A stretch of DNA of 64,000 nt from Mangifera indica (taxonomy: Eukaryota; Streptophyta; Magnoliopsida; Sapindales; Anacardiaceae), in assembly GCF_011075055.1 (NCBI RefSeq), contig NC_058137.1, forward strand, positions 11,765,463 through 11,829,462, given 5' to 3'. This document shows positions 10,592 through 22,779 of this stretch, piece after piece. Position 1 is the stretch's first letter. Each line of letters starts with the position of its first letter. The translations under genes were made by a program, and so were the position numbers. The notes under the pieces are model-generated. The model had not been told where the DNA came from. It was given only the letters and a program-made list of their open reading frames with translations, and did no database searches.

Positions 10592-11096
10592 TGTTAGAAA
10601 TTTTCTGATGTGGGGTAACATTAATTATAGTTTTGTTTAATAAAATCGGGTAATTGAATAGTCTAATGCCAGTTTAAAGATGAACTTAAGTGATCAATAA
10701 AGATAAGCCCAATACACTTAAAGTTTATGATCTGAGTGGACAACACAAGTGTGGGTCGTGAGGTTTATTGGAACTTGATAAGGGGGTCAATTAACCTACT
10801 ATAAATTGGTTAGGTCCCTGCTCCAAAACCTAATGCAATATAACTGCAATATAACTTACCCATTCAAAGTTATCATTCAAGGAGGTTTCTATACTAGAAG
10901 ACCAAGTCACATCAAAAGGTGATCTCCGTAAATAATTTCAGGTGATTTCAATAGGCTTTTCAGTTTCAAATTGTATAGAGATCTAGGTATTTCTAAAACT
11001 CTAAAGATTAATTTAGTATTTTATAATCTATGCGTAGATCTTATGGAATTTAATTGATTGATTTATCAATTCAAGTTTATGTAAATAAATCTAACA
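10592..11096 (+). repeat. 5' LTR of the copia element (copy 1)
   Basis: Starts TGTTAGAAATTTTC and ends AAATCTAACA, with a short TGTTAG/CTAACA terminal inverted repeat. It pairs with 16438-16940. Confidence 0.9.
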
Positions 11097-11098
11097 TG

Positions 11099-11110
11099 TG
11101 GTATCAAAGC
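11099..11110 (+). other. Primer-binding site (initiator-Met tRNA type), copy 1
   Basis: TGGTATCAAAGC lies 2 nt after the 5' LTR. It differs at one base from the canonical plant copia site TGGTATCAGAGC. Confidence 0.85.
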
Positions 11111-14100
11111 TAAACGCATTAGGTTATAGAATTTGGATATTTATGATTTTAAATACCACAGTTTGGATATGACTCCCATTACCCTGGACAAAACAAACTC
11201 GGAGGATGAACCCACTCAAGAGAATATCAAGCCAAAATTCCCTCAAATCTAGGAAATGGAGTTAGGGTTCTTGAATCAGAATTATAGCTTAAAATTTTAA
11301 ATTAGGGATTGATTCAATTTCAATTTTAGGGTTTCAATTGATGACTCAAATCCTGATCTTTGAATTATGCAATCCTAGATTTCAGAAATTAAAAAATGAA
11401 TTTCAGGTTGGTGTATTAAATTTATGTATAAATCAAACTCTGGAAATTAGAAATTATGCTCTTGGTTTATTTTGAGATTAGGGTTTTATCTTAGAGTGCT
11501 TATTTGAAATTAGGATTTTAAATTGATCAATTAAATCTTGAAATCAGAGTTTGATAATCTATGATTTTGTTTTTTAAAAGTTGAATTTCAGTTTGGTTGA
11601 TTTGATTTCTAAATTCAACATTGTTTTTACCCGAAAGCAGATTTGAAATTTCTAAATTAAATTAAAAAATAAAATAAAAAGATCAGAATTAAGGGCTACA
11701 TTGTCGCCAGTTGGCTTTCTTCATTATGTTGTACCATTACAATGAGGTTCCGATAGAAGCAATCATCAGGATACCACCAGCGTGAGCCATTTTCCCATGC
11801 CTTTCCATTAAAGGCTAGAACTGCTACTATTGACCAACTTAGCAAGAAAAATACGTCAATCTCTTTAGGGGAATATTGGCGACATCCGACGATGAGATCA
11901 AAAGGAAATAACCCAAAGTAAGTTGTCGTCTTCTCTCCTACTGTCGAAGAATTTGATTGGACGACTGAGGTCGGCTTTCAAATTATTAGAGCGACTGATT
12001 TTGGTGGTTAGGGTTTTTAAAGTCTTGGATCAAAATTGGGTTGGGTAAACCCAACCCGCAAGCAAATGGTTAAGTTTAACCTAGTCAAAGTCAAATCGGA
12101 TCATAAGGATCTGGTTAACAATCAACACGAGTTGCTTTGACCCGACTTGTGTGTTAACTGATTACCCAACCCAAAGTGCATGATATCATGGGCGTGAAAG
12201 ACGACTGAAGAGTATGCCTCATGTGGAAGTTGCATCTACTTGTGCAAACATGTGGAAGAATCTGTTGGCGCGTGCAAAAGCATGAAAACTTTATATGTGT
12301 AAGGGAGCGTGTGTCCATTGTACCTAGTGTGTGAGAGCGTGTAGAGCATGTCTAGAGCCACGTGCAGGAGTGTGAACTATAGTGGAAGCACATGACAATC
12401 TTCTAATAGCGTGTGAAACTATTCTAGTGACTCATGAGGCACGTGGAGTGCTTCTAGATAGGCGTGAGATGCGTGATCATGCTCTAAAGGTATGTTCGGT
12501 GCGTTAAAGGTATGTACAAACTTGTAGTTTGTGTAAATAACATGTATAGTCTTCTGAAAACATGTCAATGCATATAAATGATGAATTATATTGAGTGATT
12601 GCATGTGATTATGTGTAATCTATTCCTAACATGTACATATGCATGCATAAAGAATCATTTTGACATGTTTGTGTGTGTCAAAATCCTTTGATAACATCTA
12701 ATAAAGTTTTAAAATTTTCTTAGGGTACACAAAACACATGAAAGGTTTTATATGGTTGCATGTAAATAACTTATTATGACATATAAAGACATGTTGGACA
12801 TCTGGTAAGTCTCTATTTGAAGAAGAATTGAATTTTAGGTTTAGTATTGTGACATAAAAAACTCCTCTAAAGTAAAGATTATTGTTCATTGGAATAGATG
12901 CAATAATTTAAAGAAGATTGTCAGAGACAATAAAATATCGTGTCTCATGAAATCTTACTTAGGACAATAATATTTAGTATCATTAGAATATTTTGTGAGT
13001 TTTCATGATAGTAATCACTAAAGTGGTACATTATTGAGACTTATAAAATTTTTTCTTCAGCAATGATACATTTTTGGTTTTTAATACATAAAGTTAATTT
13101 TGAAAATGTACTGGACGCCAAAACGATGCATTCATTGAAGCTTGCAAAATTTCTATATTTGGTGAAAGAGACATTCTTCAATTGACACATACAATTTCCT
13201 ACCCGAAGGTAGTTATTGTGTGTTAAAATTGATGGTTGCATAAGGTGTTTGTAGAATTACATTGATTGTCAAAAATTCAATTCACCTAAAGGTGGTTGTG
13301 ATTTTTCAATTGACATATGTTTTTCTATTAGTGTGAAAGAGAGCAGTAACTTAGAGGGTTTATCTGCCCAAAGGTGATAAACTTTCCAAAATTTTTTTGT
13401 TCTTCTTATTTATAACCTTATGCTTGAGCGTCCTAATTGTATGTCGTATTCTCTGCGCAAAGGTGATTATATGATGATGCTCCTAGAACCTTCATGGATA
13501 ATAGATTATAAGATTTTCAAGCTATTTATTGCCAATGATATTGTTTATTTATTGTGTCCATCTCTAATAGACTTCATCATTGTGAACAATAATAATAAAA
13601 CCACAATTGAGGTTTTGATTGACTCTAACTTTAAAGAGTTAGAGATAAAAGTTGATTTTGCACTGCTAATTAAGGATATATCTTTGGCCTAGTGAGTTGA
13701 TGAACCATCTAAGCTCAAGATGAAAGTCAGATTGAATAAAAGGATTTCTAGGTTGAGTGGGAGAAATCTATCAAGTTAAGGTTGTTTGTCATAAGGAATC
13801 TCTTGTTGATTACTTCGTTGAAAGTTTATCTTGAGGATTACTAAATGTCTCACAATATTGGAGATACTCTTTAATTAGTAAGACTCTGAGAAGGTATGAT
13901 AGTCCTAAAGGAGTCAAAGATTGATGGGTATGTGTTAGTTTTTAAAAGGCATCATAAGAGTCACTTTTGACTTCAATCAAATTAAGATTAGTATGGTTTA
14001 GAATCAAATATGAAGTACTATTAATCTGATTCATAAATGTTCTTGAATAAGGAAAACATAGAGTGAAGGAGCCTTAATGGTTGGCTTGATTGTTCAATTG

Positions 14101-14699
14101 ATACTTAATTGTAAAGGAAAGAGCAATAATAAAAGGTACTAGTTTTGATTGCCTAAATAAGATTAAGGTTTTGGATGTAAAGTTGGTCAATAGATAAAGG
14201 CTAAGTAAGTGGGAACCATATTTAAGTTAAAAATTGTGTGGACATTAAGGTTAGAAATATGGGCGTAATGGATATTTTATTAAAATTTTTAAGATCTTAG
14301 GACTCCAAAATGGTATTGTTATAAAACTCAGTCTCAGGCTTAAAATGATAATGAGAAGTAAACGTGGGAAGTGTTCATAGGGTAAAGCTGCCAAAATAAC
14401 TTAGTATTTTCTTAATGGATTTCTTTATATATATGTCAAAGTTATTACCTCAATTAAGGTACTAAAGTGATTAACATCCAATTCTTGAAATGTTATAAGA
14501 TTAGATAATGTCATAGCTAAAATCAATAATGGGAATCAATAAAGATTACAAAGTCTAATGAAATCTGAGATAACCTTAAAGGACGTTTCCCTAAATAGAT
14601 AAGTCAAATACAGTTGATGAAGGTATGAAAATTCTAATAGGATTGTCTATTATAAAAGGACGATTTGTCATCATCAAGAATTATTATACGTATCTCAAC
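11111..14699 (+). other. Internal copia sequence without recognisable gag or integrase (copy 1)
   Basis: This stretch should hold gag, protease and integrase. A short open piece after the LTR (MTPITLDKTNSEDEPTQ, about 11170) could be a gag start. No CCHC knuckle, DSG protease or HHCC/DDE integrase motif could be read. The 90-codon frame at 13420-13692 is intact in both copies (105 codons in copy 2) but unrecognised. A GTG-rich patch lies at about 12190-12480. Confidence 0.5.
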
Positions 14700-15545
14700 A
14701 AATAAGACCCTATGACATTGAAAGATCACTTGGATTAGAGCTATAAAAGGTGAATGCTAAAGTTGTCTTTCTGAATGAAAGCTTTAGTAAAGAAGTCTGT
14801 ATAGTGCAATCAGGTTTATCAAAAGCATAAGGGATGAAACATTTCATATGTGATCTTGAGAAATCTATCTACAATTGAAATAAAAGTATTGACAATAGTA
14901 TCTTAGATTTAATAAAGTGCAATTGCTCATAACTTTATATGAAATGAATTGGATCAATATAAGAATATGAAGATTAGTGGAAGCAAATTTATTTGATAGT
15001 ATGGTTCAATATATTGATTGTGGCAATATGAATTTGTTCCATGATATTAAGTCAATCTTATCCAAGACGTTTGATGCAAAGGATCTTCAAAAGACATCAT
15101 TTGTTCTTGGTATGAAGATCTATTATGAAAGGACTCATGAACCTAGTGGTTTATCTAAAATGCACACTTGAAATGCGTGCTTAAAATGCTCAACTTGAAA
15201 AATTGTAAGGCAAACAATATTCTTGTTGTGAAATGAGATAAGCTTGACATAAAACATTGTATAAAGAATAAGGTAGAAAGGGAATCTATTGGAAATGTCA
15301 CTGATAATGATACTACTTGAAGTTTGATGAATACACAAGTAACTTTTGCATTCAAGGTTCTCAATTTATACATCTCAAATCCAAGCTTGATTATTAGGTT
15401 GTAGTTTAAGAGGTAATGAGATGTTTGAAAAAGATCAAGATTTTGGTGTAAAGATAAGCTAATCAATTTGGATATAGTATTATACTTGTTGAATGGGCCA
15501 TATTTGGAAAACACAAAATAGTCATTAGTAGTAGCATCAACTATA
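14700..15545 (+). pseudogene. Copia reverse transcriptase/RNase H remnant (copy 1)
   Basis: In shifting frames the plus strand reads VNAKVVFLNESFSKEVCIVQ, GMKHFICDLEKSIYN, KQIYLIVWFNIL, then SILSKTFDAKDLQKTSFVLG and GDKL-like KLDIKHCIKNKVE. These are the ordered blocks of copia RT (VKTAFLNG, LKKSIYGLKQ, YVDD region, F.MKD.G...). The YVDD motif is not intact (YIDCG). A diverged RNase H trace (SLVVASTIDIQFVIE, about 15510-15560) follows. Many stops and frameshifts show it is dead. Confidence 0.75.
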
Positions 15546-16437
15546 GACATTCAATTTGTAATTGAACTACTTAATATTGACTTTATAGCAGTGCAATTAA
15601 GTAAAAGACCATTAATAGATTGAAACATAAAAATAAAATATATTATAGTCAAGAACCTCATAAAAAAAAAAGAAGAAGACATTAGACTAAAATATAAAAA
15701 AATGCAAAATTGAAAGGTTTAAGCCCTTAACCAAAATGAATAAGACCAATAACCCATAAAATTGTGTTGAAAATATGAGGGTGTTTAAGGTCTTTTGATA
15801 TCTAGGGTTAGTGGGAGTTTTTATTATCATTATTTTATTGATATGTTTTGTTATTTATTATTTGTTTATTCATTGATCATGATCATATTGACATATTTAT
15901 TTATCTATGAATGTATGCGCATATATACGGTTAAGGTACAACATGTGTCTTAACATAAGGTTTCTCTTGAGTATGACAGTTGTATGTGTATGTGTATGTT
16001 TCACGAGTCTCGAGCAAAGTTGAAACATATAGACTTCGTTAGAAGTAAAGAGATTTTTCTTGTTTATTTTAAAACATAGGGTCAAAGAGAAATCATAAAG
16101 AGGACTGACAAAGATATAACACATGTTTATGATCACATTGTTGGGTGTTATTTCTACCACACTTCCAAATTTGATCCGTGTTGATTTGATTATTAGTAAT
16201 TGTGATCAAGAATAATCTTATATTGACAGAAGACATAAGTAATGTTTTGGTTCGTTATTAGTGGTCATATTAATTGGATTGTTTATTAAAGTGTAATTTA
16301 TCTTTGAAGTATTTTGTGTTTTTTTTTAAATAGTGGTTACTTGAAGTTAAAAATGTTAATTACCAGAGAGTCAAAATTGTTTTCTTTTCTTAAAATAAAA
16401 TAAAATAGAAATAATTAATGTTGCCCAAGTGGGAGAA
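15546..16437 (+). other. 3' internal sequence and polypurine tract of the copia element (copy 1)
   Basis: No coding signal. The last bases before the 3' LTR, CCAAGTGGGAGAA (about 16425-16437), form a typical copia polypurine tract. Confidence 0.6.
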
Positions 16438-16940
16438 TGTTAAAAATTTTCTGATATGGGCTAAAATTAATTATAGTTTGTTTAATAAAACCGAATAATT
16501 GAATAGTCTAATGCTAGTTTAAAGATGAACTTCAGTGATCAATAAAGATAAACCCAATACACTTAAAAGTTATGATCTAGGTGGACAGCATAAGTGTGGG
16601 TCGTAAGGTTTATTGGATTTAGATGAGGGTTCAATTAACCTAGTATAAATTAACTAGATCCCTACTCTAAAACCTAATGTAGTATAACTGCAGCATAACT
16701 TATCCATTCAAAGTTGTCATTCAGAGAGGTTTTTGGAGTAGAAGACCAAGTCACATCGAGAGGTGATCTCCACAAATAATTTCAGGTGATTTCAATAGGT
16801 TTTTCAGTTTCAAATTGTATAGAAATCCTGATATTTCTAAAATCCTAAAGATTAATTTAATATTTTATAATCTATGCGTAGATCCTATGGAATTTAATTG
16901 ATTGATTTATTAATTCAAGTTTATGTAAATAAATCTAACA
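16438..16940 (+). repeat. 3' LTR of the copia element (copy 1)
   Basis: Starts TGTTAAAAATTTTC and ends AAATCTAACA, followed by target duplication AAAGC at 16941-16945. Confidence 0.9.
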
Positions 16941-17063
16941 AAAGCAACTCCAAATAGGTATATGCATATAAAAGCCACAACCAGATTAGTATATGAGATA
17001 ATAATACTAAGCCATGGTTCTAGCTGCTTAGCAAATATAAAAAGAAAAAAAAAACCACTGCAC

Positions 17064-17193
17064 ATGATTCAGTGGTGTTCCAAGAAGCAAAAGGTTGTTG
17101 CTTTATCATCCACTGAAGCTGAATACAGAGCACTAACACACACAACCACAAAAATTGCTTGGATTAAAACATTATTCATCGAACTTGGGCTTA
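17064..17193 (+). pseudogene. Copia RNase H fragment from an older element (copy 1)
   Basis: Open frame [19 protein letters not shown] followed by RAL, then [14 protein letters not shown]. This is the well-conserved copia RNase H end ([20 protein letters not shown]). It lies just outside the right target duplication of the 10592-16940 element and so belongs to a different, older insertion that the younger element interrupted or landed beside. Confidence 0.8.
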
Positions 17194-17198
17194 TACTG

Positions 17199-17360
17199 AT
17201 CTATAAAATAATTTTTCCCACTTTTAATAAAAATTCTCTCTCCCACCTTTCTAGACTCTTTGCCTTCTCTCCTTATCTCTCTTCCTGTTAATTATCCTTT
17301 CTGATTCATTCGCTTAATTATTTGCCATTTCTAAATCATGTTTGCACATGGTATCAAAAC
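17199..17360 (+). mobile_element. Truncated LTR end plus primer-binding-site-like motif (copy 1)
   Basis: 17199-17348 is an inverted, diverged copy of 9632-9790 (shared ATCTATAAAATAATTTT, CTTTTAATAAAAATTCTCTC and TGTTTGCACA). It is followed at once by TGGTATCAAAAC (17349-17360), one mismatch class away from the initiator-Met primer-binding site. That order defines the 3' end of a 5' LTR. Confidence 0.6.
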
Positions 17361-17484
17361 ACAAGCCAGATAACGGGTTTAATAGCCTAAAGTGTTCCTA
17401 GATACAAATGACAACACACTCGTCCAGACAGACCTAACTAAACGACGAGCTTAACAACTTATAGTGGTTACACTTGAGGGAGGT

Positions 17485-17724
17485 TGTTAGAGACTAAAAG
17501 AAAAGACTCACATAATTAATAAAAATGAGTAAAGTGAGTGGTATATAATATGAGCTTCGATCTCCATATTTATAAGTCCAATATATTCTGGCACCTCTTG
17601 CTCCGCCATTTTTCATTAATATTTTTCTTCTATTTCTCTTTGTCTCAATAGCAACTGTAAGAGTTAATTCTTAAAAAGTATAGTTATACTGAGGATAACT
17701 ACTGCTCTTGGGTAAATCCTAACA
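17485..17724 (+). mobile_element. Short copia-type LTR (copy 1)
   Basis: Preceded by a polypurine-like CTTGAGGGAGG, it starts TGTTAGAGACT and ends CTAACA. A TATA-type GTATATAA lies near 17541. Copy 2 has 45 bp more here, missing in copy 1 between two TATAA repeats. No partner LTR was found in the window. Confidence 0.55.
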
Positions 17725-18000
17725 TTTTAAAACGTAGGACCTACAATAATTTTCCAAAATCTTATGGTGGATGTAATATTTCTCTCAAATAATTTCATTC
17801 ACAACTCAAGTAGGAAACGTGTGTTTAGGAAATAATGTGTGAAAGAGAAAATACAAGTAAACATACTCTGAAACCTTTTGAATTTTCTTATTAATAAGAA
17901 CGCAAGACTCAACAAATTACATATTACAATTATATAAAACAAGTATCTTCTCAATATACCATTATGTTTGTCCCATACACGTAAAGCATACTTGCGTACT
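17725..18000. other. 3' flank of the monooxygenase gene (copy 1)
   Basis: No gene. On the minus strand an AATAAG-type motif (about 17888-17896) could serve as polyadenylation signal about 110 nt after the stop codon. Confidence 0.4.
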
Positions 18001-20480
18001 TCAATCTATCTTCATTGAGTTACCACCTGATTTATCACAAGAACCACTAGGCAGATTCCCACAATTATAGTTTGAATTAAAAAGAGAGAAAATCGAAATC
18101 AGAACAAAAATTGCAGTTCTGAAGAATTTCATCCACCATTTCAGTTCACTTTGTTGAAGCCACCAGAATGCGTAGGATCCTGTAATCAACCAAGCTGCAC
18201 GCCATCTTCTTTCCGTAGCATATCCCGCTAAGGCAGGAGCAATATCCTCAGGCAGAAGTCTCTCATTGGCGATGATTGAGTTACCAATGTATCGGCCTAA
18301 CACAACGGCGTCTTCCAGGGCGGCGCAGCCACCCTGTCCGAAATCAGGTGTCATGGGGTGCATAGCATCTCCAGCCACCGTTACGTTTCCTTTACTAATG
18401 TTTCCGAGGATAACGTTCCAGGGATATCTGAACATCAGTGGAACCCATGTCACTGTTGAAAGATCAGAATGCTTAATGATTTCGAGGTAATGTTGAGGGA
18501 AGTTCCTGGCGTAGTTCTCGGTTACTTCTCTCAGGATCAATTCTGGATTTCCAAACTTTTCAGCTCCTGCAAAAGAGCAAAACACTAAAAATTCCTTATA
18601 TTTTCCCATTTTAATAATATATATACGATTAATCTTCCTGAGATTATTCACATTTTTTGAAAGAATAATATTGCACCTGTAAAAAGTTTAAAAAGTTAAT
18701 ATAAAGCCTTTTATGCAAAATGACTTACCGAAATGTGATTTAATATAATAGTATAAAAAGCCATGCAAAAAGATGTTCAGTGTTTGGAAATCTTTTATTA
18801 TTAAAAATAAAAGATTATTCTGCATAAATTATTATAATTTTTTATTAAAATTGATATATATATATAATATATATATAATTATTATATTTAATTTATATTA
18901 ATAAAATAATATTAAAATATTATTTTAGTTAAATATTTCTAAAAGACCATTGTCTATAAATTAGTTTTGTATTTGATTAAGCTAATATTATTGATATATT
19001 TTCAAAAATATTCTCTTAATAATATATTTAAAATTTATAAGTTTTTTAATTATAAAAATAATTAATTAAATATTTGTTCAAACTGTCATTTTATTACCTC
19101 AGCGCGGTATATATGTATATATATATTTTAAATACTCTCAATATTTAATTGAAAACAATGATATACGTATATTTACATTAAAAGATAAAATCTTAAACAT
19201 AATTTATTCATAAAATATACAAAAAAGGTTGTCATTTGACATTACTAAAGAGAAAAACAAAACATGAAACTCGAAAATGATAGAAACTATCATGTCATCC
19301 ATTAAAAATTGGAAATTATTAAGTTAAAAAATATGTAATAATAATATTCTTATTAGTAGTACAGATTTCTCTAAAAAATTATTAGGACTATTTAAATAAT
19401 TGCCGACTTTTATAACGGGCCGGCAATAAATATTAAAAGAAATATTTTCACAGCTTCTAAATCATTGCGAAAGAGGAAGACGGCTACACATAAACAAAAT
19501 GGTAAGTAATATACCTTTGGCTGAAGACATACAATTGAGATACCAGTAAACCTCCTTATCATTGATAGGAATAATCCCACCTCTTTTGTCCATATTTCAA
19601 CTGTTGTACTTCAGATTCCAGCCCATGGCCTTCAGGAAACACAGCTAACCCACGGGCTGCTGATCGCCCTGACTTCACTGCTTCTGCGAGTCTTAGAAAC
19701 CGTGCCACCACCGAGTGCACCCCATCACATCCTATCAAAATCTATAATACCTATTTGTTTAAGAATTCGAATATAATATTTAAGTATATTTTTTAAAATT
19801 GTTTTTTAAAGAATTGATTTCCATTTGGACCTTTGTTTTGATGATGGTTCCATCTTCCATTCTCAATATGACAATGGTTAAACCTTCTTGTTCTTCTGTT
19901 TGAATTGCAGCCAGCTTTGAACAAAATCGAATTGTGTCAGCTGGTAATTCATCAACCAAAGCATTTAATAGCGTTTTCCGATGCACTGATCGCGGTCCAT
20001 GCTCTCTATTACATATAAAATTAATAAGCTCAATTAGCTAAAAGTTATCATATTTAGTAGTAGTTAATTTCATAAGAAATTATAAATAAATCATGAATCT
20101 GATTAACTCACTCATTTGCTATTCCCTTCAAAGGGAATCTCCGATCAGTTCCAAGATCAATATTTATCATGCGACCCCTGAATTAAAGGGAATATTGACC
20201 TATAGGTTTGTGAAATATTAATAAGGAGAAATTAAAATAAAGATTAGCAAAATATATACTTTTTGAAAGGAGAATAAAGGGAAGTGAGCTTGTGAGAAAC
20301 GCCGAGAGCATCAAGAGCAAGCCATGCATTTGGATGGAGGGTTAGGGCTGTGCCAGTGGCTCGTAGCCCATCGGCTCTCTCAAGCACCATGGCTTGAACC
20401 CCGACTCTCCTCAAGGCCACCGCGGTTGCCAACCCTGCAATTCCTGCACCAACTATGACCACTTCCTCCACCATTTCCAT
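18001..20480 (-). pseudogene. FAD-dependent monooxygenase (MO1/CTF2-like), copy 1, 2-nt frameshift
   Basis: Plant flavoprotein hydroxylase of the MO1/CTF2 family (p-hydroxybenzoate-hydroxylase fold); the substrate is not known from sequence. Five exons on the minus strand: 20260-20480, 20112-20177, 19831-20005, 19515-19741 and 18001-18566, all with AG acceptors and GT donors in matching phase. The intact form would be 418 residues: VIVGAGIAGLAT (GxGxxG, residues 8-19), VLER (32-35), IGCDG (157-161, DG motif), VAGDAMHPMTP (294-304, GD motif), a hydrophobic stretch at about 382-393 and a C-terminal NCGNLP. Exon 4 lacks two bases at about 19592 (after codon 204), so translation stops about ten codons later and the GD motif is lost. 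Start chosen at MEMVEEV because it is the first ATG before the nucleotide-binding strand. The last exon is intact, unlike copy 2. Confidence 0.9.
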
Positions 20481-20584
20481 CTCCCTCAAAATGTTTTTTT
20501 TTTTTTTTTTTCTGTAAACTAAATTTCTGCACTCGTATATTAAGAACTTAAGCAGAGTCACCAAGAGAACAGGCCTTTAATTGC

Positions 20585-20592
20585 ATATATAA
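20585..20592 (-). promoter_or_regulatory. Putative TATA box of the monooxygenase gene (copy 1)
   Basis: TTATATAT on the minus strand about 105 nt upstream of the ATG. A 20-base T run on the plus strand (A run in the transcript) lies between it and the start codon. Only the position and sequence support it. Confidence 0.4.
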
Positions 20593-21152
20593 TAACATCA
20601 GGGATGGAGATGTCAAAAACAATATAATAAAATTATCTAATAAATAAATATTAAGTTTTTTTATGCAAACAATCTGAAAATTTTAACCTGCGAATGAAGA
20701 ATAAAAATATAAATAAACAAATTGTAAGCGATCTATCCTTGAGAATTTGTGAGGATAATTTATTATTTAGGCAAATTTTGTTTAGATTATGACCAGGCAA
20801 ATTAGCGATTAATTAGAGGGTTTAAGCATAAAAAAATTAACCTAATATTTGGAAGTCGGCTTTTTTTGGCTTCACTTTAATTACAAGAATATTAGAAAAC
20901 AGCCAATGGAAGAATAAAAGGCCGTCTTGAGGTTGAGAAAATATCTCATTAACATGGTTTTTTTTTTTTTTTTAAGGTAAGTATTTCATTAAGATTGCTT
21001 CATTTGTTTATATATATTAGGAATAATATGATGTAACTAGATTTCTTATCTTACAAAACAAAAATAACTTATTAAAAAATTTCATATTTTTCAGGTAAAC
21101 TTACATACCATAAATCTGAATTTTGATGTTCATCACATGTAAGAGTAAGAGA
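20593..21152. other. Upstream region of the monooxygenase gene (copy 1)
   Basis: AT-rich, no gene. It contains another T run near 20960. The region ends at a hAT-type element, so the undisturbed upstream region is about 670 bp. Confidence 0.4.
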
Positions 21153-21950
21153 TAAGGATGATAATGGGGAGTGACAGGGAGAGGATATCAATCCCCATCC
21201 TCATCTCCATCCCCGTTCCTGTAGAAGATTTCAATCTCTGTCCTTGGTCCATCCTTGTTATGGGGATGACAAGTGATCTCTATCCTCTCCCCATCCCTTC
21301 CTCATCATTATGGAAACAAAATCTCCTCTTTGTATCCGCAATTATAATTTTTATGTTTTTTCTTGTTTTTCAGTAGATAAAATAATCATCATGTTTTCCC
21401 AAAATATTACTTGCTGCTTTTTCACAAAATATTCACTTGTTACTTTAGATCAAATTCAAAGTTTTCTTTTTAAAAAAAATCAATAGCATTCACAAAATCT
21501 AACAATATGCAATAATCAATCTCTTCATTAGTAGCTTTTCATATTAATACAAAACAACATTTTAAAAAATAACATGCAATAATCAATTTCAAAAGCAAAA
21601 TTAATTATAATAAAAGAAAAATAAAATGTTATGTTAAACAAAACATAGAAAGAAAGAGATGATTTATAGTTAGGGTTAAAAAGACGGGTAGAAATTTTGT
21701 AATAAAAACTATTAAGTGTGTATTTTTTAGTAAATATATATTAGATTTAAGGCAATTTTGTAATAACTATTCAGAATATATTATGTATTAGATTAAAAAA
21801 AGGGGGGTAAAGAGACACACATATCCTTGTCCCTGATTGCGAGGATATTTTTCCTTCTGTCTTTGTCCCCATTGTTATTGGAGAACTCCTTTTTGACAAG
21901 GTTAGAGCAAGCTGGAAATCCCTAAAATTAGGTTGAAATTGCTATCCCTA
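21153..21950. mobile_element. hAT-type non-autonomous element (copy 1)
   Basis: Left end TAAGGATGATAATGGGG and the reverse complement of the right end TAGGGATAGCAAT match the common plant hAT MITE terminus (TAGGGATGGCAATGGGG-like). Subterminal CCCCATCC/GGGGAT-rich blocks (about 21190-21300, 21810-21880) are also typical. Eight-bp flanks GTAAGAGA (21145-21152) and GTCAGAGA (21951-21958) match at 7 of 8. No transposase is present. Confidence 0.7.
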
Positions 21951-22150
21951 GTCAGAGATCATCTTCTCACAACTTTGGTGGTTATGTTTTGATCTTTATA
22001 ATAATAAAAATAAAATACCAAAATATTGTTTTCAGCCTAACCTTCTAGATGTTCTAGTCCAATCTTAGCTATATTTGGAACAAATCTATTCATTATAGTT
22101 TTCTTTTCCTTCTTTTATCAAACATTATAGGATTGTCTAATTAAAAATTA

Positions 22151-22779
22151 GGAAATTGAAAATTTTACCCTTGAAACACCCCACCTATACAAATATACCA
22201 CACATTTTATTCACTAAATATTTATGCCATAAAGTTTGGCATAATACCAAGATCACCCTTGTCTTCTACTTAAAAAGACAAGACTTAGACGACTTTTGAT
22301 CATAAAATAGTAGGTGTTTTGTAAAGATCTTGCAAAAAACTCATCCTAATCTAGGTTAATATTGTTCCAAACCCTTAATCTTATGTATATATATCTTTTT
22401 TTTACAATTGAAAATCAAATAATGTCAAGCAAACAAGTTATGGGATTTCTGGGAAATGAAATATTATTATGAAATGTTGTTTTGTATCAGTTAAATTAGT
22501 TAGATTACTGATAGTTTTTTTCCAAAAAAAGTTGATTAGATTAGGTGAAATGATGTGTTAAATAAAAAAAAAAAACAGTGTCTAATGAAGAACAATGAGT
22601 TGGTGGGTTTGGTGAGGCCACTGATCCTAAGCAACCTTGCCTACTTGTTCTTCCAAACCTTCCCAATTATTTTTCCAAATTTATTTGCTTATGTTATAGG
22701 TTTATTTTTAGTAAAAGATAGAAAAGATCACATTTATGATTCGTTTCAGAGGGCAATAGATTAACAAATATGACAATGT
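22151..22779 (+). other. MULE B left TIR and 5' leader (copy 1)
   Basis: TIR about 22151-22225, then AT-rich leader to the first MURA homology. No conserved coding block. Confidence 0.5.

Larger units (their letters stand above)
10592..16940 (+). mobile_element. Ty1/copia LTR retrotransposon, decayed (copy 1)
   Basis: Two LTRs of 505 and 503 bp (10592-11096, 16438-16940) both end CTAACA and start TGTTAGAAA or TGTTAAAAA. Identical 5-bp target duplications AAAGC flank the element (10587-10591, 16941-16945). A primer-binding site complementary to initiator-Met tRNA follows the left LTR, and a polypurine tract GTGGGAGAA precedes the right one. Reverse transcriptase remnants on the plus strand confirm the class and orientation. 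The LTRs differ at roughly a tenth of sites by eye, so the insertion is old. It landed inside older copia debris. Confidence 0.9.

Noticed and set aside
13420..13692. 90-codon frame in the copia interior as an independent gene
   Set aside because: It is open in both copies but lies inside a decayed retroelement with no recognisable domain; kept only as a note in the internal region.
18266..18490. Plus-strand 74-codon frame over the last monooxygenase exon (also 47861-48085)
   Set aside because: Antisense shadow of the conserved flavoprotein exon, no family of its own.
22555..22764. Hydrophobic 69-codon frame before the MURA relic as a membrane protein
   Set aside because: Lies in the leader of MULE B; copy 2 does not preserve it because of small indels.
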